DNA of 64,000 bases from Platerodrilus igneus (GCA_036346225.1 JARFIW010001452.1:744001-808000), one strand, 5' to 3'. Counted from the stretch's first letter, positions 12,330 through 23,459 are shown. Translations and numbers: made by a program. Notes: a model not told the origin generated them from the letters alone.

Positions 12330-12955
12330 CCTGTTGGCTAAAAATTTCGCAAAAAATTTTTTGCCTAAAATGACGGTAAAAAAAAATTTGGGATTTTAAA
12401 TGGGCCCCTTTTTTTTTTGAAAAATTTAAAAATTGCCAAAAAGGTTTTAAAAAATTTGGGAAGGTAAAAAATTTAAATTTTTTGTTAAAAAGGTTTTTAA
12501 AAATTTAAAAATTTTTGGGTTTTTTTGAAGCCCGGGATTTTAAATTTTAAAGTTAAATTTAAAATTTTTCTTTAAAAATGGCAAAAAGGACTAAAAGTGT
12601 CGGGGAAATTTAAAGGGTTAAAAGCCAAAAAATTTGGGGGGGTGGGAAAAAATTTTAAATTTTGGGGAAAAGGTTTACCCGGGGTGTGGGGGAAAGTTTT
12701 TTTTAAAGAATTGTTAATTTGGGGGGGGGAAAGGGGAAAAGGGAAAAAAATTCAAAAAATTTATAAGGGTTTGAAAATTTGGGGAAATTTAAAGGGAAAA
12801 ATGGGGATTCTTTAAAAAGGTCGGGTTTAAATTCCCTTATTCCCAAAAATTTTAAAATTTTATTAAGAAAAATTTTTATTTTGTTTTTTGAAAAAAAATA
12901 AATTTTTAAAAATTTGAGGGTTTTTTTAAAAATTTTATTGACCTATTGGGACTAA
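12330..12955. other. homopolymer-inflated block, probable assembly artefact
   Basis: Almost every base sits in a run of three or more identical bases (aaaattt, ggggaaa, tttttttt). Sequence complexity differs sharply from the flanks on both sides. This is what uncorrected or badly polished long-read sequence looks like. The plus-strand frame at 12597-12815, rich in Lys, Gly and Phe, is a product of these runs and is not a gene. Confidence 0.75.
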
Positions 12956-12969
12956 CAAATACCGTGTTT

Positions 12970-13760
12970 AAGAAAATCGCCTTTGTTTTTATCTTAAAGT
13001 TTGTTCTTGCGTTATCCCAAAAGGTTTTTCATTTGGGACAAATCCCGTACTGTTATACACAGTTTCATTCAGGATAGTTCGTACCATCTCAACAACATGG
13101 GCTTATTTTGCATGGTATTCATGACACATTACTTGTAATAACCTAATACGTTTAGTCATATTACCATGGGGATAATAGTAGCCCGAATGGAACGTCTTTA
13201 TTCCTTCTCCCTTTCTAATAGTAGCTCCATTTGACAAAAAATTGAGACCGCTAACAGTTAGCACTCTTTGGGATTTACCTTTATGAAATAACCTTCTTTT
13301 AAATATGATCAACCTAGCTGCCCACTTTAATGGAAACAATGCTAATAATTTAGCAAGGGCATGAGTATTACCAATTAATGAGTAGTACATAAAAGTAATT
13401 TTCGTAAAAGAGCTTACACATCCAAACAAATAAGTTGGGAATGTCCAGTTGGCATTACACTTAGCATTTCCTCTTGCTCTGTTCGAAATATCTTTAACGC
13501 TTGCAAAACTTGATACCCTCCAATTGTCGCACGAATGTTGGTCCGCACCTTGGGCGAATAAAAATGCTATCTCGATGCTAAATGACATTTCAGCGCACGA
13601 AAATGTCCCTGTTTTCGTTTTCATCAAGAACAACGTCAATAATATAACGCTTTGGTATAAATACTTCAGATAAATGGTCGTTGCTTAACGCATTTCAAAA
13701 TAGCACCCCCACACATAATATACCATTTGTTTATCCTGTCGGGACAATCATAAACCACTA
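12970..13760 (-). pseudogene. Ty3/gypsy integrase remnant
   Basis: The minus-strand frame 13639-13103 contains KSQRVLTVSGLNFLS, GIKTFHSGYYYPHGNMTKRI and, after a stop at 13103, VVEMVRTILNETVYNSTGFVPNE-type residues near 13080-13020. These match the order of the gypsy integrase core: an LTD-x-G-x-x-F block, the H-x-x-x-x-P-x-G-N-x-x-E-R block, and the LN...TG..P block that follows. The catalytic Asp expected in LTD-G is Val here, and the catalytic Glu position is Lys (TKRI). The enzyme is therefore dead. Upstream bases to 13760 probably hold the decayed zinc-binding domain. Confidence 0.75.
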
Positions 13761-13789
13761 TTTTGTCTGTTATCAACTCAAAAAAGCGG

Positions 13790-14170
13790 TCTTGCATTCC
13801 AACAGCAGTTCTCGAGGAATCAACATTTACCTGCCTTCGCCTCCGGGCGAAACAAGATGAGCAGCGGAACGGTGACCACTCGAGAGCGTTTTCCAGCTAT
13901 GCGGGGTACCAAGGAATGGGGACACAGGCGAAATCGTTGAGGATGCACATGCGTCAGTCCTGTTCGACAGCTACCTGACGATGAAGCGGCCTGTGACGAA
14001 TAGCCATCCTGTCGGTCGAAAATCACAGGCCGGTGGACCCAGGATTTGGATATCATATAGTTGGAGGGCAATCAAGAGCAAGATCCGGGAAGCTACTCAG
14101 CGCATCAATCACCCACCAAAACACGGCAAAATCTGTAACAACAGATAGCCAAAATCAATTGATTAATGCT
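13790..14170. other. GC-richer segment inside the gypsy remnant, unassigned
   Basis: This stretch is richer in G+C than its surroundings and separates the integrase remnant from the RNase H end. Overlapping frames exist on both strands but neither resembles gypsy. It may be a small insertion, for example a short non-autonomous element. I could not identify its ends. Confidence 0.35.
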
Positions 14171-14309
14171 GTAAAATGAAGTTGGATCTGAGAGGTCCAG
14201 GATCGACTAAGCTGGTCTTGCTTTTGTGTCGTTTCTAGGCTATTCGTGTTTTTTCGCCCTATTCAAAGCAGAGCGCCTAATAACTATGTTTATTTCAGTA
14301 ATCTTTGGC

Positions 14310-14690
14310 GTAGATGGTCGGTTATGTTCACCAGGTTCACCGGGTATCGAGACAGGCCATCTGCCAAAATGTTTTAATTGCCCCATACGTACCATATATC
14401 AAAAGAATACTGTTGAATTGAAAGAGTCCATCTGGTAAATCTACATCTAAATAGTCAACAAATAAAAAATGATAGAGCGTTGGGATATGTTAATACCGTA
14501 AGGGGGTTTCCCAATATAAATCGCCACTGACATAAAGTATGTGCATTCGTTAATACCTCTTTCTCCGAAGTACAGTATTGAAGCTCACTAGCACGAAGTG
14601 TGCGACTGCTAAACGCAATTATCTGTTTATCTCTATTACCATCGTTCCATTGGAAAAAGATTGCCCCGAGGAATTTGTTTGCATGCAATA
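14310..14690 (-). pseudogene. Ty3/gypsy RNase H and connection remnant
   Basis: The minus-strand frame 14688-14455 has LGAIFFQWNDG, IAFSSRTLRASELQYCTSEK, and WRFILGNPLTVLT, the usual pol RNase H sequence of Ty3/gypsy elements. Further on, 14345-14310 reads NILADGLSRYPVN, the hallmark of the RNase H end (VADALSR-type). Breaks lie between the two parts. Confidence 0.85.
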
Positions 14691-15222
14691 CCTATTCCCA
14701 CTTTAAGGTTGTACAAAAAACAAAACTTGTAAAAATGTATTTTTATATCCCCAGAAACCGCCTGTTCGGTCTCTATCCACTTCCAAAAACACGTCCTTTT
14801 GTAATAGTTTTAATAAGAGAATCATCTGTTCCGAATAATTTTCTAAAAATCGGCGTTCATATTTACAAATTCCAAAAAAAAAGCACATACGTAAGTGTCT
14901 TACATTTCGCAGAGCAAGAAATTTAGAAATAGCTTCAATACCCGAATGGTCAATTTGTATTCCCTCCCAGAGCAGAATGTGTCCAAATAGGGCACTTTGC
15001 TTCTTGCAAAGAAACTGTTGCGAAAATTAATGTCAAAATTTGCTTATAAAAGCTTTGCGAATAGTATATTCAAGTGAACTAAACATTTATTCGAGTCTTT
15101 AGAAAATACCTAAATGTCATCAGCATGTGTAAATAACTCTAACGCTGATCCCAAAGCTAGACCTAGGCATGTTTTAAAGCTTCCCACTGATGTTCTCACA
15201 CAAACGGTAGTACACAAAATAC

Positions 15223-15660
15223 CTAGTTATTACGTTCGAAGTTTAATCTCGTATATTTTCGGTCTTCTTCGGCAATACACGTTTGCAAGTAGCTACCGGT
15301 CAAATCAAAAGTACTAAGACATTGATCTACTTGGAAATTCAACAGTAGTATGTTGGGGTGTGGTGGCATTACATGATACTTTTCCAAACTACAGTTGGGA
15401 GTATAGGCATTCAGATAGACCCACGCCGACTTATCCTTCTTAATCACCACTACCATTGGATTAATATATTTGGTACCAGCCGGTTTGATCATCCCCAGCG
15501 TTGCATTTCTCGAATTAGTAATTTTGCCGCTCCCTGTAAGGATAAGGCACTGGTTATAATTTCTGAAAAATCGTTCCTTGTAGGGTATTTTTATAGTATG
15601 CTGATATATGTCAGTGCGATTAGGTCGGTCAGAAAACAGGTTTTCGTACTTATTTAATAT
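15223..15660 (-). pseudogene. Ty3/gypsy reverse transcriptase, N-terminal part
   Basis: The frame 15492-15223 reads KYINPMVVVIKKD, VYLNAYTPNCSLEKYHVMPP and STFDLTGSYLQ. These correspond to RT motifs 1-2 (SPxVVVxKKDG, RxCxDxRxLN, and FSxxDLxSGFxQ). The YxDD part should lie between 15220 and 14900 and is not preserved as an open frame. Confidence 0.85.
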
Positions 15661-15851
15661 TTAACAAATAGCATTTCTTTTTGTTGTTGATCAAACATTT
15701 CCGTAAAAACGCAATGCGTCTGCGGTCTTCCATTCAGTAACAGTTTCAGTTCTATTAGACTCGTCTTTATCCCACCACTCTTCCTCTTTTTCTTTTAACA
15801 GCGGAAGTTTAGGCAACGTATTAGACAAAGTTTTGAGTGCACTCTTACCAC

Positions 15852-16351
15852 CTACACTTGGATACGGATTTTATTTTTATCAAACATCATTGCGGCATCT
15901 GTGTCGAGCAAATGCCTGCATCCCAGAATCATTTTTCTTGACAGTCCTGTCACAATAATGCAAGAAATTTCAATATCACACTCCCTTAATTCGCATGTTA
16001 TTAAGTCTTGTTTCGCACCTAATTGCGGCCAATACTTCCAAGGTTTGTTACGGGAAAACACGTCAGGTCCACTTCCTTTTTTACTAGTTCGTGCAATAGT
16101 ACAGGCGATATGCAGTTATTCTGAGTATCAGAATACCGTAAGATATGCAATTCAAAATTATTTATTTTGACTTTTATCATTGGAAACACTGGAAATATTA
16201 AGGGTTGCTTACTATTGGGTTTCGTTTCTTCGTTATCTGATATCAAATCATTGATAGGGTCTTTATTAAACGTTGTGGATCCTACTTCCTCATTCGAGAT
16301 GCCTCCCATTCGCGGACTTTCTGGGTTTAGGAACAGGATCGATTCTCTCAT
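15852..16351 (-). pseudogene. Ty3/gypsy protease-region remnant
   Basis: Two overlapping minus-strand frames (16351-16019 and 16061-15852) carry VKINNFELHIL followed by SDTQNNCISPVLLHEL, resembling the region around a retropepsin active site (DTGAxxxxI), and then IIVTGLSRKMILGCRHLLDTDA, which resembles the ILG-x-x-(F/L)L motif at the end of the protease. The catalytic D-T/S-G is degraded. Confidence 0.6.
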
Positions 16352-16389
16352 TGTTTAACGGAGAATAAATCTTGGTGGTTATATCCAAA

Positions 16390-17200
16390 TTCCGGATTTA
16401 GCTACATGTACCTTATCGATTTTGAGTAAAAAGAGTTCGATATCTTCAATTTTAGAAATTCCAAAATTCAGAATACTCCTTTTTATTTCACCTGAAAAAT
16501 GCGTACTAAGCATTTCAACTACACCTTTTCTGGAATTTTATTGATAAGTTGCTTTTCTTGCACACTTTAAAAAACGTGTTGCGCGGTTTCCGCGTTTGGG
16601 TTTACTATATTTGAGTTTTAGAAAGGATTCTCTCTCACGTAATCCGCATTCCTAAATGTTTGACAGAACGCTTTCCTAAAATCCTCGAAACCGTTAAGCA
16701 AAAACTCCCTTAAAATAATTCAATCAGAGGTTAAGTCGCGAAGATAGTTTAATGCTACCCTCTTCTTTTATCACGTGGTATTTCCAATTTATTTAACAAG
16801 ACTTTCAATTTGTTTAGGAAAGTTATAGAGTACATTACTATATCTAGATAAAAAGAAAATGAATTTCCGCAAATGTCTTTCCAATTTGCAAACCAATTAC
16901 GGTCAGACTCACTTGTACTAGCCGATATGTTATGTTGACTGCTTTTGAATTGGATATAGTTCCTTCCATATATAGAATCTACCCATCCCTTTTTACAGCC
17001 TATCAGTTTCCAACTGGCTCCTAAATAGCTACAATTTCTAACGTTAATTGATCTAAGTTTTTCTCTAGTCTAGATATTCTTGCTTCACTTTCCTCTTCGC
17101 CGCTATCAACCTTTCTTCTCGTTCCCTTGCGTATGGTCGACCATCTTTATAGTAAATTTTAGCGATAAACCGCAAGGTTTCTATTAAGTAACTGTTCTTA
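16390..17200 (-). pseudogene. Ty3/gypsy gag remnant
   Basis: The minus strand near 16540-16400 reads VVEMLSTHFSGEIKR, then FGISKIEDIELFLLKID, which matches the C-terminal half of insect gypsy Gag proteins (a line ending in a helix before the nucleocapsid region). The rest up to about 17200 is frame-broken and assigned only by position. Confidence 0.5.
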
Positions 17201-17284
17201 TCGTGTAATTCACTATTTTCTTTAACTACTCTGTTCCACGATTGGGTGCTTGATATGTAGAGGAAATTAGTAACAAAAACAAAC

Positions 17285-18365
17285 CTTAAAATGTGAAAGC
17301 TTCTTTACTGTACAAAATATTCTCACGATGATCGATATACTTTTGCATACGTTGGTACCAATTTTCATAGCATCTTTTTCATTCCGATTGAGATATCTCC
17401 AAAACATGTGTTTTGAACGCATCAACCGCCTGTTCTGGTGTAGAAAACCGTTGTCCACGCAGTTTGTTCTTCACGTGTGAGAACAAAAAGAAATCATCAG
17501 GTGCCAAATAAGGACTATAAGGCGGAGCACCCATAAATTCGATATTTTGAATGTTCAAATAGTCACTTGTTTGAGCCGATGTGTGAGATCCCGCTTTGTC
17601 ATGATGGAGAATTGATTGAGCGTCATCGGTTTATTTTTCATATTTCTTCGAAAACTTGTGGTAAACAAATGGTTGTATCCCAAACAGAATTAACTGTTCT
17701 ACGATCATGTAAAGCAACTGGCGTGACATGTCCATTTATTCTGAAAAAACAGGCAACCATTTTGTTCGAAGTGCTTCGAGCGCGGACAACTTTTGTTGGA
17801 GTTCGTTCACTTGGAATACTCATACAGTCGACTGCTGTTTACTTTCGGGTTCATACGAATAAATCCAAGATTTGTCACCTATGTAAATGTTATACACTGC
17901 GTTTGATGCACCGCAATCGTATTTTTATAGCATTTTTTGCACCAATCTACACCAGTCTATTTTTGAGCGATTTTCAAATTATGTGGGATCGGATTCAACG
18001 AGCACATAGCTTTTCACAGGTAAATGTTCCTGTAATGTCGAATGTACACTTGTCATACTAATGCCTAGAAATGCCTGAATCTTACGATAAGTCACAGGAC
18101 GATCTTGCATTATCAATTCGCGCACAGCATAGATATTTTCTGGCACAACAGCCGATTTTGGACGACCTTCTTTAAATTCATCCGCTAGCGAACTACGACA
18201 ACGATTGAATTCACTATACCAACGATGTACAGTGGTTGTAGTTGGAGCTTCTTTCCAAAAGTCGAAACAAGTTGATTCAGGCACAGTTGTGGAGACAAAT
18301 CGCACGTCAGAAATCGTAAAAAATCATCGCACGAAAATGTTCACGAGTTAATTCATTTTTTGGCC
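17285..18365 (-). pseudogene. mariner transposase with DD34D catalytic spacing, broken
   Basis: The minus strand from 18365 reads LTREHFRAMIFYDF (N-terminal HTH region), a clean 108-residue block at 18305-17979 with VRELIMQDRPVTYRKIQA (second HTH), then GDKSWIYSYEPESKQQS near 17880, ILHHDKAGSHTSAQ near 17600 and YSPYLAPDDFFLF near 17510. It ends with LRGQRFSTPEQAVDAFKTH and a stop near 17287. Exactly 34 residues separate the second and third Asp, so this is mariner proper. At least one frameshift and several stops (near 18300, 17730, 17390) inactivate it. I could not find convincing terminal inverted repeats. Confidence 0.9.
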
Positions 18366-18539
18366 GAGACGAAATTTTGAACTTAATCAAAACAAAACAA
18401 ATAGTGTTCATATGGCAAAATGTTATGTGTGTGTACTCTCAAAAATGTCAAACTTTAAGGTTAGAAACGTCAGATCGCACCTAACAACACTAGAGTTGTC
18501 AGTTCCCAATATATATCGAGTATCCCACGTATAACATAC

Positions 18540-19500
18540 TCATATTTACGCAGTTGGGAGAGAATTTTTGACGACTGGTTCAAAAAAATATACGCTTCAG
18601 TTATATATAAAATTCTGATGGTCAAATATAATTCGAACAAAATCACATACAGTTACAAGCACAGTAATAGTTATTTACATTACAAACTACGAAAGTACAC
18701 TTTTAGGTGCGAAGTGTTTTTAAATGGTCATGGGGAAGCGTAAGGGTAACAGTGGCTAGTTAAAAACTCCAAGAATTTAAAATGCCTATCGCAGCATGTA
18801 ATGTATTAAACTTTTCATTTTCCGCTCGACATTAGGCTACTATATAAGAAGAAATTATAATGAAATACAATGAATCGGTGTTAATTATAAAATTAGTAAA
18901 TTATTATGTGACTTGCTATCAGCATTACCTTGGTGACGATACTGTTCCGCTTAAAAACTGTATTTTATGACATTGATCAAACACCTTCATAATTTAGTTT
19001 AAAATGAATTTAAAAGACGAAGTTGCAAACATTGCGTGCAATAGTTTATTGCCAGAGAAATCCAAAGAGCTGTACGTTTGAGCTCACGACAATTTAGTAT
19101 GCCTTTAAACATTTCGGGGGATATACAAGAATTGTAATTTTATATTTAAATTTCACTCTAACTAAATATTAATCTAGTTGTCATTTTTACTTTTTTATCC
19201 GAGATGCGAAAACTTTTCAAAGCTAGCAATCATCTAGCAACCGATCACCTAGCTTTCAATTCCTGTCAACACGGAAAGCTACAGTTTCGTAGAGGGGGAG
19301 AATAAAAAGGTTATAGGTTAATCTTCTGTTGCAATAATCTTCTTGTACACTTTGGTAGTATTTTTACTAAAACCAATAGAATAAATGTACCTAAATTCAA
19401 CCATATCCGATAGTAGACCACTTTGTTGAAAAAGCAGCATTAATAATAAAACCTTAGTATCTTTAAATACTCCCTGTATGTTTGTTGTGGTTTGTTTAGC
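18540..19500. other. noncoding AT-rich stretch
   Basis: No frame, repeat or RNA feature was recognised here. Confidence 0.4.
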
Positions 19501-19506
19501 ATTCTT

Positions 19507-19673
19507 CTTAATCTTCTTTGGGAATTAAACCACTCATAGTTTTTAAAATTATCTTTATTTACGTTTCGATCCATGACCTAGGATCGTTGTCAAAATAATA
19601 AAAACTTGGATCGAAACGTAAATAAAGATAATTTTAAAAACTATGAGTGGTTTAATTCCCAAAGAAGATTAAG
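19507..19673. repeat. near-perfect palindrome with a Penelope-like core
   Basis: Arms 19507-19573 and 19607-19673 are reverse complements over 67 bp with no mismatch that I could see, around a 33-bp loop. On the minus strand the arm and loop read gacaacgatcc, then ggatcgaaacgt. This resembles a degenerate hammerhead or PLE terminus: a stem (gatcc/ggatc) followed by GAAACGT, but the CTGATGA half is degraded. Confidence 0.85.
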
Positions 19674-19679
19674 AAAAAC

Positions 19680-20310
19680 ATAGTATTTTTGTTAGTAAAC
19701 TCCCTATTCCTGTACTTCACCATATGAATACTCCTTTATTTTTGAATAGTTTTGAAAGTTCGCAGCTCCGTCGAATATAAATGGCAGTTCTTTATGGTGG
19801 TATCTAAGCAACGATGAGGAAAGTAGAAACCTTTTCTCGTCTGCTAGTTCTTAGAGCAATCAAAATTAGCGTATAAGTATGGTACTAATGTCACTAACAA
19901 GAATTAAATGCTTTACACTAACATAATAATATATAGGTTACTTATTTTCAATGATTTCAAGCGTTTATTTAGCATAACTGTAATTATATTTGCGTGGTCG
20001 AGAATTGGCACATAATTTTTTATACAAGCCGGTAGTTGACCAGGAGGTCGTCTCTGGGTAAATTAAAATAATTACTAATTTGAACCATATTGCACAGAGA
20101 ATTAGAGCTATATGTCTAGAAGCCTACCGCATAGTAAATCTTGTCATATTTTTGTTCTACCCAGTGGTCGACCGCACTAACAAATTAATGGTCGAGTTTA
20201 GGAACTTTTATACCAATACTCGATCACCTTATGTTGCCATGTATTCCTTAAGTAGGCCTGATCTACCTGTCTAGATATTGTCTTAAATTTATTTAGGTAT
20301 ACCTATATAA
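19680..20310. other. noncoding AT-rich stretch upstream of the pogo-like element
   Basis: No gene was recognised. The segment near 19976-19990 (aactgtaattatatt) recurs at 26421-26435 beyond the pogo-like element. I could not establish whether this marks element ends. Confidence 0.35.
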
Positions 20311-20315
20311 TACAA

Positions 20316-21165
20316 GATGGCTCCTATTAAAAAAAGCCGATTCGTCAATATCCTGTAGAAGCACATCACAATGCACTTGCAGCAGTAAGAAGTGGAACAT
20401 GCATAAGAACAGCATCGCGACAATATAATGTCCCAAAAGCAACAGTTTTGGATAGAACCCATAGTATAATAACTTCAAACATACGAAAAATGGGTCCTCC
20501 AACTATCTTGACTATGCAGGAAGAACGCAAGTTAGATGATTGGCTAGAACTATCAAAACGAGGATTTCTTCAGAAGAAGCAAGATCTAATCAATACAGTT
20601 GCTACAATTATAACCGCAGGAAAAAGACAAACACCTTTCAAAAACAATATACCAGGACAGAAATAGTATATCGGGTTTTTAGAGCGACATCCTGATTTAA
20701 AACTAAGAAAACCTGAAGGAATGGGTAAAGCTCGAGCTGTTATAAGTGATCAGTATATTCGTGATTGGTTTACAGCTTTAGAAAATTTTTTGAATGACCA
20801 ACATCTAGAATCTATTTTAAGAGACCCGCATAGGATACTGAACAGAGACGAAACGAGTTTTTCAATGTGCCCCAAGACAGGTTATTTAAATATCATTTTG
20901 TTGTTAATAAACTGAATGCATTGATATATTTTAGGTAAGGTACTTGCCCCAAAAGCTCAGCAGAATGTGTATGATATACTAGTGAAAAAGAAACTATTAC
21001 AGTTTTGCATTGTATTTAATGTTGCAGGAGAATCTGTTTACCCTATGGTGGCATTCTCTTACGTAAAACCGCTAGCAAGAGTAGTGAAGTCAATGCCTCC
21101 TAAATGGTTTCTAGGAAAATCTGAGTCTGGCTGGATAAGGTGTGAGGTGTTTTACGAGTATATTT
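20316..21165 (+). pseudogene. pogo/Tigger-like DDE_1 transposase, N-terminal half (copy 1)
   Basis: The protein starts at ATG 20316 with a frameshift in the run of A at about 20330. It continues PVEAHHNALAAVRSGTCIR and ASRQYNVPKATVLDR (a Psq-type HTH), then a second DNA-binding region around GFLERHPDLKLRKPEGM. The first catalytic Asp lies in NRDETSFSMCPKTG, followed across a short intron by KVLAPKAQQNVYDILVKKK. It is split at 21166 by a LINE and resumes at 24690. A stop at about 20664 (GQK*YIGF) and the frameshift make it nonfunctional. In family terms it is a CENP-B/Jerky/Tigger-type transposase. Confidence 0.88.
20881..20934 (+). other. spliceosomal intron inside the pogo-like transposase
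   Basis: The reading frame runs to PKT-G at 20880 and resumes in phase at 20935 with KVLAPK. The 54-nt interval starts with GT and ends in a T-rich tract plus TTAG. Removing it restores the family motif across the junction, which is good evidence of a true intron and not an insertion. Confidence 0.75.
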
Positions 21166-21173
21166 CAAATCGT
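21166..21173. repeat. target-site duplication, left copy (caaatcgt)
   Basis: The same 8 bp occurs at 24682-24689. Joining the sequence across the two copies restores the pogo-like protein frame (EYISNRANKWLKE). Confidence 0.9.
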
Positions 21174-21472
21174 CCATTTCGAATGGACCTGCACCTTGCC
21201 GAAGTTCTAGATTACTAGAACAGGTGAAATGGCTTGTGTGTTCTAATGAGCTAAAGAGCCAAACTACAGGTCCAAACAAAGTAGTAGGGTCGTTAGTGAG
21301 GAACCAGACTAAGACAAGTCCCCGAAAGAGGGCAGCGGCTCTTTCGGTACTTAGATTGGCAGAGACCATAGGGGTCGGTATGGCAGTCTAAGACACACTA
21401 CCGCGATGTGGAAGGCAACGGGAAACCACCACATTACCTCCCAAGTACACAGCGTACCTAAATTATAATAAA

Positions 21473-22513
21473 ATGATGGCATTTTCTGGGGTAAAAGATT
21501 CCGGAGTTAAAATAGTCCCCCATTCGAATCTCCGAAAGGGGACTACTTCGGTGGATGCGATCGGAAAGTTAAGATTAAGAGTCGGGAATATTTTGCAAGT
21601 CGGTGCGTGGAATGTTAGAACTATAAAGCAAGTGGGTAAGCTAGAGAACCTAAAAATCGAAATGAATAAGTTATCACTAAACATAGAAGGAATCAGCGAA
21701 GTTCGGTGGCCAGAGGCAGGGGATTTTTGGAGTGGAGACTTCAGGGTAATTTATACAGGAGCAGAAGATGGAAATTTGGGTGTGGGAATAGTTATGCGGA
21801 AAAAGATAGGATACTGTGTAGAAAATTACTTACAAAAGAATGAAAGAGTACTCATGGTTAGATTGGATCCTAAACCGGTAAACACAGTAATAATACAAGT
21901 ATACATGCCCACCTCTAGCTACAGTGAGGAAGAGGTAGAAGCGATCTACAAAGATATCGAAGACATATTAAGACACGTAAAAGGACATGAAAATTTAATA
22001 ATTACGGGGGATTTTAATGCAGTGGTAGGTGAGGGTAGGGAAGGAACGATAGTAGGTTTATTTGGTTTAGGCACTAGAAACTATAGGGGAAATTGGTTGG
22101 TAGAATTTTGCGACAAGAACAATTTAATCATTACAGACACATTATTTCAACATCATGCTAGAAGACGATATACGTGGAAGATGCCAGGAGATATAGGAAG
22201 ATATCAAATAGATTTTATTCTTGTTAGACAACGGTTTAGGAATCAAGTAAAAGACTGTAGAAGCTACCCAGAAGCAGATATAGACACTGATCACAACATC
22301 GTAATTATGAAAACAGCACTTAAATATAAAAATTTGAAAACAAGAAACGGAAAAAGGCATTTGGACCTACAGAAACTAAAAGAGAAATATATTCAAGAAA
22401 GATTCGAAAAAAGGTCAAATGAATTGCTCAAAGATATCGGGAAAATATCTGATACTAAGGAAGTAGAAACAGAATGGAAATCAAAAATATTAACTGGAAT
22501 TGTACAAAGATGA
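21473..22513 (+). pseudogene. RTE-like endonuclease (APE-type)
   Basis: A 346-residue open frame. The N-terminus has VGAWNVRTIKQVGKLENLK, then ISEVRWPEAGDFWSGD, MPTSSYSEEE, LIITGDFNAVVGEG, RYTWKMPGDIGRYQIDFILV and DIDTDHNIVIMK. These match the exonuclease-endonuclease-phosphatase family: W-N-(V)R-T, an E in (S)E(V)RW, the GDFNA metal/catalytic motif, the (I)DF(I)LV motif and the terminal SDH-like DTDHN. The active-site residues look present. The frame ends at 22513 where the deletion to the RT begins. Confidence 0.9.
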
Positions 22514-22515
22514 AT

Positions 22516-23450
22516 GGAAAAACGGACTGAAGAAATAGTAGGAGAAAACCAATTTGGGTTTAGACGAAACAGGGGAACACGGAGGCTATCTTAGCTCTGA
22601 GGGTGATAATGGAGAAAACAATAGAAAAGGGGAAAGCGTGTATATAGGGTTTGTAGATCTGGAAAAAGCATTTGACAATGTAAAATGGAAAAAAATGTTC
22701 GAAATACTCAAAAAGATTGGAATGAGTTATAGGGATAGACGGATAGTACATAGCTTATACAAAGAGCAAACAGCAGTAATAGAATTAGAGCAGGAACGTA
22801 GAGAAGTACACATCAGGAAAGGGGTGAGACAGGGATGTTCCTTATCCCCATTAATTTTTAACTTGTACATTGAGGAGGCAATGAATACTGTCAAATGCAA
22901 GAAGGCATTTGGAATTACTATGCAGGGACAAAAAATTTATATGCTTAGATTTGCAGATGAATTAGCGGACCTAACATCTAGCAAGGAAGAGTTAGAAGCT
23001 GCTTTCAATGAAATGGAAACGATTCTAACAGAGAGATACGGTATGAAAATTAACAGAAGTAAAACTAAAGTACTAGTATGCAAAAGATGAAAAAATAAAT
23101 AAAAAACAAGCATACAAATATGTAACACGAACTTACAAGAGGGTAAGGATTTCTGTTACCTAGGAAGCCAAATAACGCAAGATGGGAAAAGCACAAAAGA
23201 TATAAAACAAAGATTAGCACAAGGTTGTGCTACATTTAACAAGAAAAAGCAACTACTGTGTTCAAAGACAACAAACATAGAAACAAGGAAAAGATTGCTT
23301 AAAACTTATGTATGGGGTACAGCACTGTACGGCTGTGAAGCCTGGACAGTAGGAGAAGCAGACAAGAAAAAGGTAGAAGCCTTTGAAATGCGGTGCTACA
23401 GACGATTGATGAAAATATCATGGACAGACAAAATTAAGAACGAAGACTAA
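22516..23450 (+). pseudogene. RTE-like reverse transcriptase, internally deleted and broken
   Basis: After the stop following IVQR, the frame reads MEKRTEEIVGENQFGFRRN, then (after a frameshift near 22590) VYIGFVDLEKAFDNVKWKK (RT motif A, F-x-D-L-x-x-A-F-D), then GVRQGCSLSPLIFNLYIE (motif B), and MLRFADELADL where F-A-D-D is expected. The second Asp of the catalytic pair is Glu. A C-terminal tail with YVWGTALYGCEAWTVGEAD follows in a third frame near 23300. The enzyme is dead. The N-terminal RT region and linker are missing. Confidence 0.9.
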
Positions 23451-23459
23451 AAAACTAAA

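Larger units (their letters stand above)
12960..17230 (-). mobile_element. decayed Ty3/gypsy LTR retrotransposon (internal region)
   Basis: In minus-strand order (from high to low coordinate) the segment carries gag-like, protease-like, reverse transcriptase, RNase H and integrase remnants, which is the Ty3/gypsy order. Every domain is interrupted by stops and frameshifts. I found no LTR at either end. The 3' side runs into the homopolymer block at 12955. The domains are listed separately. Confidence 0.8.

Noticed and set aside
12597..12815. 72-residue plus-strand frame rich in Lys, Gly and Phe
   Set aside because: It is produced by runs of A, G and T in the homopolymer-inflated block.
13820..14071. 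83-residue minus-strand frame in a GC-richer segment
   Set aside because: There is no match to the gypsy proteins on either side, and a competing frame exists on the other strand.
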